Source of the DNA: Proteobacteria bacterium UBA4457
GTDB lineage: Bacteria > Pseudomonadota > Gammaproteobacteria > Ga0077536
Assembly: GCA_002390205.1 (NCBI GenBank)
Contig: DGOV01000118.1
Coordinates: forward strand, 1-9,939
Length of the DNA stretch: 9,939 nucleotides
Direction: 5' to 3'
The notes under the pieces are model-generated. The model was not told the origin of the DNA. It ran no database searches and worked only from the letters and a program-made list of their open reading frames with translations. A program made the position numbers and the translations under genes. The stretch's first letter is position 1. Every line of letters starts with the position of its first letter. Below, piece after piece: positions 5,830-9,939 of the stretch.

Positions 5830-6519
5830 CTACTTCACAGCACTGACTGCGTTATCAGCAGTCGGCTCGATCGCGTCTGGTGTTGGGGCTGATTTAACAA
5901 CCTCACCTTTAAAAATCCATACCTTAACACCTATCACACCATAGGTAGTATTCGCTCTAGCAATGCCATAATCAATATCGGCCCTCAAAGTGTGAAGAGG
6001 CACGCGTCCTTCTCTATACCACTCTGATCTAGCTATCTCGGCTCCGTTCAATCGGCCAGCCACAAAGATTTTAATACCCTCTGCACCCAGTCGCATTGTG
6101 TTTGAAACAGCTCGTTTCATAGCCCGTCTAAACATGATTCTGCGTTCCAATTGCTGCGCTACTGACTCGGCTACTAGAAGAGCATCAAGCTCAGGTTTTC
6201 TGATTTCCTCTACACTCATATGCACGGGGATCCCCATAAAAGCAGACACTTGCTTTCTAAGGGCATCAATATCTTCACCTTTCTTACCTATCACTATACC
6301 TGGACGTGCTGTGTGAATAATAATCCGAGCGTTACTAGCTGGTCGCTCGATCTGTATGCGACTCACAGAGGCGTGCGCTAGTTTTTTGCGCAATAATGAT
6401 CGTACCGCTAGATCTTGATTAAGGTACTTTGCGTAATTCTTACTATCTACGTACCAAGTCGACGTCCAATCCTTTACGATTCCTAGACGCATTCCATATG
6501 GATGTACTTTTTGACCCAT
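5830..6519 (-). CDS. rpsC: 30S ribosomal protein S3
   Basis: S3 lies in the 30S head at the mRNA entry channel and contributes to mRNA unwinding. The 229 residues include the N-terminal MGQKVHPYGMRLGI, a KH domain with the GKKG loop (78–81, HTARPGIVIGKKGEDI), and the QLERRIMFRRAMKR helix, where Arg131, Arg132 and Lys135 match the E. coli residues tied to helicase activity. The C-terminal domain ends with TTYGVIGVKVWIFKGE. After it comes a 23-residue tail (207–229), poor in Lys and Arg with roughly neutral charge, unlike the strongly basic E. coli tail. The start is four bases past rplV with only a weak GGGG site about ten bases upstream, suggesting coupling. Confidence 0.98.
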   Translation of the reverse strand: MGQKVHPYGMRLGIVKDWTSTWYVDSKNYAKYLNQDLAVRSLLRKKLAHASVSRIQIERPASNARIIIHTARPGIVIGKKGEDIDALRKQVSAFMGIPVHMSVEEIRKPELDALLVAESVAQQLERRIMFRRAMKRAVSNTMRLGAEGIKIFVAGRLNGAEIARSEWYREGRVPLHTLRADIDYGIARANTTYGVIGVKVWIFKGEVVKSAPTPDAIEPTADNAVSAVK

Positions 6520-6523
6520 AATA

Positions 6524-6862
6524 TTATTGCCCCAATTCCTTTACTTTTATAGTGACGTGGCTGGTTCTTTTTAAAATCTTTGCAGTGCGTCCTCTAGCTC
6601 GAGCACGCCAGCGCTTCATTGTAGGCCCTTCATCAACAGACACATGCTCGATGAAGAGCTCATCTATGTCCAGACTATCGTTGTGCTCAGCGTTTGCTAT
6701 CGCAGACTCTAGGAGTTTCTTCATTAAAGCAGCCGCTTTTTTCTCACTAAAAGTTAAAAGATTAAGCGCACGATCAACCTTGAGCCCACGCACTTGGTCC
6801 GCTACTAATCTCACTTTCTGTGCTGATATTCTAATATTTTTTAATTTTGCTACAGTCGACAT
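6524..6862 (-). CDS. rplV: 50S ribosomal protein L22 (start trimmed to the ATG at 6862)
   Basis: L22 lines the nascent peptide tunnel; with L4 it forms the constriction. The 112 residues contain SAQKVRLVADQVRGLKVDRALNLL, KKAAALMKKLLESAIANAEHN (about 41–61), and the long beta-hairpin (about 80–98) with MKR at 82–84, the triplet deleted in E. coli erythromycin-resistant mutants, so the tunnel loop looks wild type. The longest open frame begins at a TTG at 6883, but the ATG at 6862 aligns with the E. coli start (METIAK…) and has a near-ideal TAAGGTG site six bases upstream (6869–6875), which lies in the 21-base gap after rpsS. Confidence 0.97.
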   Translation of the reverse strand: MSTVAKLKNIRISAQKVRLVADQVRGLKVDRALNLLTFSEKKAAALMKKLLESAIANAEHNDSLDIDELFIEHVSVDEGPTMKRWRARARGRTAKILKRTSHVTIKVKELGQ

Positions 6863-6868
6863 TTGTGA

Positions 6869-6875
6869 CACCTTA
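6869..6875 (-). promoter_or_regulatory. Ribosome binding site of rplV that decides its start
   Basis: TAAGGTG lies six bases before the ATG at 6862. It is the best match to the anti-Shine–Dalgarno in this part of the window, and it sits inside the reading frame that would be used if the TTG at 6883 were the start. Confidence 0.85.
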
Positions 6876-6883
6876 TCAGTCAA

Positions 6884-7156
6884 TTACTTAGCTTTTTTAT
6901 CAGCTATGTGGCCGCGGAATGTTCTTGTAGGAGAAAACTCGCCTAGTTTGTGCCCCACCATATTCTCATTCACATAGACTGGCATATGTTGCCTACCGTT
7001 ATGCACTGCTATCGTTAAACCAATCATATCTGGCAAAACAACCGACCGTCTTGACCATGTCTTAATCGGTCGCTTTTCATTTTTCTCTAATGCAGTCTCC
7101 ACTTTTTTAGCTAAGTGATGGTCTACAAAAGGGCCTTTTTTTATTGAACGTGGCAT
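6884..7156 (-). CDS. rpsS: 30S ribosomal protein S19
   Basis: S19 is a 30S head protein near the A-site that, with S13, contacts the 50S central protuberance. The 90 residues start MPRSIKKGPFVDHHLAKKVE and include KTWSRRSVVLPDMIGLTIAVHNGRQHMPVYV and ENMVGHKLGEFSPTRTFRGH, the family signature (about 61–82). It is two residues shorter than the E. coli protein at the C terminus. The start has GGGAG five bases upstream, within the 15-base gap after rplB. Order rplB–rpsS–rplV is standard. Confidence 0.98.
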   Translation of the reverse strand: MPRSIKKGPFVDHHLAKKVETALEKNEKRPIKTWSRRSVVLPDMIGLTIAVHNGRQHMPVYVNENMVGHKLGEFSPTRTFRGHIADKKAK

Positions 7157-7171
7157 AACTTCTCCCGGTCC

Positions 7172-7999
7172 CTATCTCTTATTACGTCTTTTAACTATCA
7201 TATTGTTTGTTCGCTTATTACTTCTGGTTTTAGCCCCTTTTGTAGGCTGTCCCCAAGGACTAACTGGATGCCGTCCACCTGAAGTACGTCCTTCACCACC
7301 TCCATGGGGATGATCCACAGGATTCATAGCGACACCCCGTACAGTTGGTCGGAAACCTCTCCATCGAGTCGCACCCGCTTTCCCTAATGAACGCAATGAG
7401 TGCTCTGAGTTACCTACTTCACCTACTGTCGCCCTGCAATCTAAAGGCACTTTTCTCATTTCCCCTGACCGCAACCGAAGAGTGGCATAATCACCATCTT
7501 TTGCGAGATATTGGACGCTAGCGCCGGCGCTCCGAGCTAATTGAGCGCCTTTTTTCGGCTTCATTTCAACACAATGAACTGTAGAGCCGACAGGTATGTT
7601 ACGGAGAAGCAAAGAGTTCCCTGATTTTATCGGAGCATCCGCGCCCGACCTTAGTGTCATGCCAGCTTTGAGATCTTTAGGTGCAAGAATATAACGCCTC
7701 TCGCCGTCCACATAGAGTAATAAAGCGATGTTCGCTGTACGATTTGGATCGTACTCTATTCTTTCAACTTTTGCATCGATACCGTCTTTATCTCGCTTGA
7801 AATCAATGATTCGGTATTTCTGTTTGTGGCCGCCCCCTCTGTGACGGACAGTTATACGTCCAGTATTATTTCTACCGGCCGACTTAGACTGAGACTCAAC
7901 CAAGGGACCATATGGGTCACCCTTATGAAGGTCTGCGTTTACAACACTAACGACTCCTCTTCGGCCGGGAGACGTGGGCTTTGCTTTTCTTAATGCCAT
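7172..7999 (-). CDS. rplB: 50S ribosomal protein L2
   Basis: L2 is among the most conserved ribosomal proteins; it is needed for subunit association and supports the peptidyl transferase centre. The 275 residues show KPTSPGRRGVVSVVN at the N terminus, the RHRGGGHKQKYRIIDFKRDKDGI block (about 53–75), the OB and SH3-like RNA-binding body, and the C-terminal RGVAMNPVDHPHGGGEGRTSGGRHPVSPWG (about 221–250). His230 corresponds to E. coli His229, implicated in peptidyl transferase function. The basic tail TRSNKRTNNMIVKRRNKR is normal. The gene begins six bases after rplW with a weak GCGGAA site. Codon choice is strikingly unoptimised: AGA, CGA, ATA and CCC occur within the first 65 codons. Confidence 0.98.
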   Translation of the reverse strand: MALRKAKPTSPGRRGVVSVVNADLHKGDPYGPLVESQSKSAGRNNTGRITVRHRGGGHKQKYRIIDFKRDKDGIDAKVERIEYDPNRTANIALLLYVDGERRYILAPKDLKAGMTLRSGADAPIKSGNSLLLRNIPVGSTVHCVEMKPKKGAQLARSAGASVQYLAKDGDYATLRLRSGEMRKVPLDCRATVGEVGNSEHSLRSLGKAGATRWRGFRPTVRGVAMNPVDHPHGGGEGRTSGGRHPVSPWGQPTKGAKTRSNKRTNNMIVKRRNKR

Positions 8000-8005
8000 A
8001 TTATT

Positions 8006-8302
8006 TTATTCCGCGCCCATGAAATCAATCTCAAATCCATCTTTGAGAGACACATAAGCTTTTTTCCAAGAACTTTTAACACCAACTCGGTTCCGAAAGC
8101 GACGTGTTCTCGGCTTAACTACGAGAGTCGTGACTTTTGACACTTCTACTTTAAAAAGCTGCTCAACCGCTGTTTTTATTTCTATTTTTGTCGCATCCTT
8201 CAGTACACGGAACATGTATTGGTTGTGCCGTTCACCTATGCGTGCACTTTTTTCAGTAACCTTCGGCTGCAATAGTATCTGAAGAACACGTTCCTGATTC
8301 AT
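8006..8302 (-). CDS. rplW: 50S ribosomal protein L23
   Basis: L23 sits at the tunnel exit and is the docking site for trigger factor and SRP. The 98 residues include LLQPKVTEKSARIGERHNQYMFRVLKDATKIEIKTAVEQLFKVEVSKVTTLVVK, the complete L23 fold, and the rRNA-binding loop PRTRRFRNRVGVKSSWKKAYVSL. Glu17 in the VTEKS motif corresponds to E. coli Glu18, the trigger factor contact. The start overlaps the rplD stop as ATGA (4 bases), and an AAGGT site lies within the last rplD codons. Length is close to E. coli (100). Confidence 0.98.
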   Translation of the reverse strand: MNQERVLQILLQPKVTEKSARIGERHNQYMFRVLKDATKIEIKTAVEQLFKVEVSKVTTLVVKPRTRRFRNRVGVKSSWKKAYVSLKDGFEIDFMGAE

Positions 8303-8919
8303 TTCAACATACCTTCTATCTCTTCTAGCGCTTCTCGCGTAACGATTACGTTTTTGAATGCAACCAATACCGCAGGGTCGATCGTAGCAGCTTCTATCAA
8401 GCCTATGTTCGGGATATTACAAGTCGCCAAGATAAGATTCTCACTAGGCTCGCTGCATATAATAAGCGCATCGGAAACACCAAGAGTCTTTAAACACTCG
8501 ATGACAATTTTTGTCTTGGGCTCGTCGACAGGGAAACCTTCAACTGCAATCAGTCGGTTCTTCCTGAGCAACTCAGATAAAATAGATTTCATTGCACCAC
8601 GGTACATTTTCCGATTTACTTTCTCAGAAAAATCTCGAGGTCTAGCTGCGAAAGTGGCTCCACCGCTCCTCCATATAGGAGATCTGCTCGTTCCAGCCCT
8701 GGCACGTCCTGAGCCTTTTTGTGCCCATGGCTTTCTGCCGCCGCCTCGAACATCGGAACGGCTCTTTTGAGCTTTTGTTCCGCTTCGTCCGCCTGCCAAA
8801 AATGCCGTGACCACTTGATGAATCAATGGTTCGTTATAATCTCTACCGAAAACCTCATCCGAGAGCACAGCTTGTGCAGATGAAGAGTCCGATGCGAATG
8901 TTTGAAGTTCCAATTCCAT
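8299..8919 (-). CDS. rplD: 50S ribosomal protein L4 (start trimmed to the ATG at 8919)
   Basis: L4 reaches into the exit tunnel with an extended loop and, in E. coli, also represses the S10 operon by acting on its leader. The 206 residues from the chosen ATG include GRDYNEPLIHQVVTAF, the tunnel loop (about 45–95, GRKPWAQKGSGRARAG…SPIWRSGGATFAARP) and YRGAMKSILSELLRKNRLI. Lys68 matches E. coli Lys63, whose change gives macrolide resistance, so the loop is wild type. A GTG at 8928 extends the frame by three codons over rplC, but the ATG matches E. coli (MELVLKDA) and has TAAGTGA five bases upstream (8925–8931). The regulatory leader, if present, lies outside the window. Confidence 0.97.
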   Translation of the reverse strand: MELELQTFASDSSSAQAVLSDEVFGRDYNEPLIHQVVTAFLAGGRSGTKAQKSRSDVRGGGRKPWAQKGSGRARAGTSRSPIWRSGGATFAARPRDFSEKVNRKMYRGAMKSILSELLRKNRLIAVEGFPVDEPKTKIVIECLKTLGVSDALIICSEPSENLILATCNIPNIGLIEAATIDPAVLVAFKNVIVTREALEEIEGMLK

Positions 8920-8920
8920 G

Positions 8921-9574
8921 TTAATCACTTACTTTTCGATTTTTAATACCATGATGAATAAGCAGCTCGCCGCCTTTAGCTCCTGGGACTGCACCCTTGA
9001 CCAAAAGATATCGGTTTTCTGCATCTACACGCACTACTTCCAGCCCTTGAACGGTACATTGCTTGTTCCCCATCTGGCCGGCCATTTTTTTACCTTTGAA
9101 AACTCGTCCTGGTGTTTGACACTGGCCTATCGAACCCGGCACACGGTGAGACAAAGAGTTACCATGAGTGGCGTCCTGCCCTTTGAAATTATGCCGTTTT
9201 ATCGTTCCGGCAAATCCTTTACCAATGCTAGTCCCTGACACATCAACGATTTGACCTTTCTCGAATAGACCAAGAGGAATTTCAGAACCTGCAGTCAAAT
9301 CCTGCCCCTCACCTTCGTCCAAACGAAACTCCCAAAGTCCAAGACCTGCTAGCTCACCTGCTTTCTTGTATTCGCCTTCCAATGCCTTGTTAACACGGTT
9401 CTTATGCTTCTCACCATAAGTTACTTGAACCGCTCGATATCCATCACTTTTCTCAGTCTTAACTCTAATGACTCTATTAGCCACAACCTCTAGCACCGTT
9501 ACAGGAGTAGACGAACCATCCTCAGAGAAGACTCTAGTCATTCCTCGTTTTACTCCGACCACACCTAAACTCAT
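8921..9574 (-). CDS. rplC: 50S ribosomal protein L3 (start trimmed to the ATG at 9574)
   Basis: L3 is an assembly initiator of the 50S subunit; its loops approach the peptidyl transferase centre. The 217 residues start MSLGVVGVKRGMTRVFSEDG and include GKGFAGTIKRHNFKGQDATHGNSLSHRVPGSIG, then VFKGKKMAGQMGNKQCTVQGLEVVRVD. Gln151 (GSIGQCQTPG) matches E. coli Gln150, the target of the methyltransferase PrmB; the following residue is Cys where E. coli has Asn. The longest frame begins at a TTG at 9589, but that TTG is part of the TTGGAG binding site (9584–9589) for the ATG at 9574, which also fits the family start. The stop is followed one base later by rplD. Confidence 0.97.
   Translation of the reverse strand: MSLGVVGVKRGMTRVFSEDGSSTPVTVLEVVANRVIRVKTEKSDGYRAVQVTYGEKHKNRVNKALEGEYKKAGELAGLGLWEFRLDEGEGQDLTAGSEIPLGLFEKGQIVDVSGTSIGKGFAGTIKRHNFKGQDATHGNSLSHRVPGSIGQCQTPGRVFKGKKMAGQMGNKQCTVQGLEVVRVDAENRYLLVKGAVPGAKGGELLIHHGIKNRKVSD
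8925..8931 (-). promoter_or_regulatory. Ribosome binding site of rplD that decides its start
   Basis: TAAGTGA lies five bases before the ATG at 8919, inside the last codons of rplC. The GTG at 8928, an alternative start, is itself part of this site, which argues against its use. Confidence 0.7.
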
Positions 9575-9583
9575 AATACTACG

Positions 9584-9589
9584 CTCCAA
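9584..9589 (-). promoter_or_regulatory. Ribosome binding site of rplC that decides its start
   Basis: TTGGAG lies nine bases before the ATG at 9574 in the gap after rpsJ. Its first three bases are the TTG that a longest-frame gene call would take as start. Confidence 0.75.
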
Positions 9590-9595
9590 CCCGTC

Positions 9596-9907
9596 CTAAT
9601 TAAGCTTTATTTGCACGTCAACGCCAGCTGCCAAGTCTAGCTTCATCAATGCGTCTACAGTTTTATCTGTAGGATTGACGATGTCTAAAAGACGCTTGTG
9701 CGTTCGGATTTCGTACTGATCCCTAGCGTCTTTATTGACATGGGGGGAGATAAGCACCGTGAAACGTTCCATCTTTGTAGGCAAAGGAATAGGCCCTTTT
9801 ACTTGAGCACCGGTCCTTTTAGCAGTCTCCACAATTTCCCGTGTGGACTGATCTATTAACCTGTGGTCAAACGCCTTAAGTCGTATTCTAATTACTTGTT
9901 GATTCAT
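9596..9907 (-). CDS. rpsJ: 30S ribosomal protein S10 / NusE
   Basis: S10 belongs to the 30S head and, as NusE, pairs with NusB in transcription antitermination and with NusG in coupling. The 103 residues are almost identical in pattern to E. coli: IRIRLKAFDHRLIDQSTREIVETAKRTGAQVKGPIPLPTKMERFTVLISPHVNKDARDQYEIRTHKRL, then TVDALMKLDLAAGVDVQIKL. The length is the same. It is the first gene of the cluster in view. The 32 bases upstream show only a weak TAAG five bases from the ATG. It ends with TAG, and rplC follows after 21 bases. Confidence 0.98.
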   Translation of the reverse strand: MNQQVIRIRLKAFDHRLIDQSTREIVETAKRTGAQVKGPIPLPTKMERFTVLISPHVNKDARDQYEIRTHKRLLDIVNPTDKTVDALMKLDLAAGVDVQIKLN

Positions 9908-9939
9908 GTTACTTACTACTGGCCTAAACTTTATAGTTA
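9908..9939 (-). other. Short upstream stub of rpsJ
   Basis: These 32 bases are all that is visible upstream of rpsJ. They contain no gene, no complete promoter and no hairpin that I can support. A TATAAA at 9930–9935 resembles a −10 element, but a −35 would lie outside the window. Whether the neighbour is tuf or a long regulatory leader cannot be seen. Confidence 0.6.

Noticed and set aside
6552..6977. A 141-codon open frame on the plus strand across rplV and rpsS
   Set aside because: It is fully antisense to two conserved genes, has no family resemblance and no convincing binding site; it is a by-product of the codon composition.
8354..8770. A 138-codon open frame on the plus strand
   Set aside because: It is antisense to rplD, and its translation shows no recognisable domain.
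8920..8928. GTG at 8928 as the start of rplD
   Set aside because: It lies inside the TAAGTGA binding site of the ATG at 8919 and the family starts at that ATG.
8918..9238. A 106-codon open frame on the plus strand
   Set aside because: It is antisense to rplC with no independent support.
9930..9935. TATAAA as a −10 element for rpsJ
   Set aside because: A −35 would lie beyond the window edge and single −10-like hexamers are common in AT-leaning DNA.
1..9939. An undescribed system, mobile element or foreign insertion in the cluster
   Set aside because: Every gene is a recognised member of the S10–spc order, junctions are tight, and no stretch is left unexplained beyond short gaps.

Overview
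This window is an S10–spc ribosomal protein cluster read entirely from the minus strand. Moving from right to left (transcription order) it carries rpsJ, rplC, rplD, rplW, rplB, rpsS, rplV, rpsC, rplP, rpmC and rpsQ (the S10 block), then rplN, rplX, rplE, rpsN, rpsH, rplF, rplR, rpsE, rpmD, rplO and the first two thirds of secY (the spc block). There are 21 complete genes and one partial gene. Gene order and protein sequences match the gammaproteobacterial arrangement: S10, S3, L16, L14, L5 and S14 align almost end to end with my memory of the E. coli proteins, and S14 is the long zinc-free form of about 101 residues. I cannot name a genus. Base composition is moderate and slightly AT-leaning by eye.

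Layout: 9908–9939 is a 32-base stub upstream of rpsJ. From 9907 to 4937 run the eleven S10-block genes. Positions 4903–4936 form the longest gap inside the cluster (34 bases), where a candidate promoter for the spc block can be read. From 4902 to 860 run the ten complete spc-block genes, and 858 to the left edge is secY, cut at about transmembrane segment 7. All other junctions are gaps of 1–21 bases or overlaps of 1–8 bases, so translational coupling is likely throughout. No stretch over 300 bases lacks a gene; there is no RNA gene, mobile element, CRISPR array or internal terminator that I can support.

The products work together: S10, S19, S3 and S14 build the 30S head; S17, S8 and S5 the body; L3, L4, L23, L2, L22, L29, L16, L14, L24, L5, L6, L18, L30 and L15 the 50S subunit. 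SecY is the translocon channel that docks under the 50S exit, where L23, L29 and L24 sit.

The gene content is ordinary and I did not find an undescribed system. Points worth a look are the candidate spc promoter, a hairpin at the start of rplE where S8 feedback acts in E. coli, weak codon adaptation and frequent TAG stops in genes that are usually strongly optimised, a non-basic S3 tail, and start choices for rplC, rplD, rplV and rpmC, where the longest open frame overshoots the likely start.
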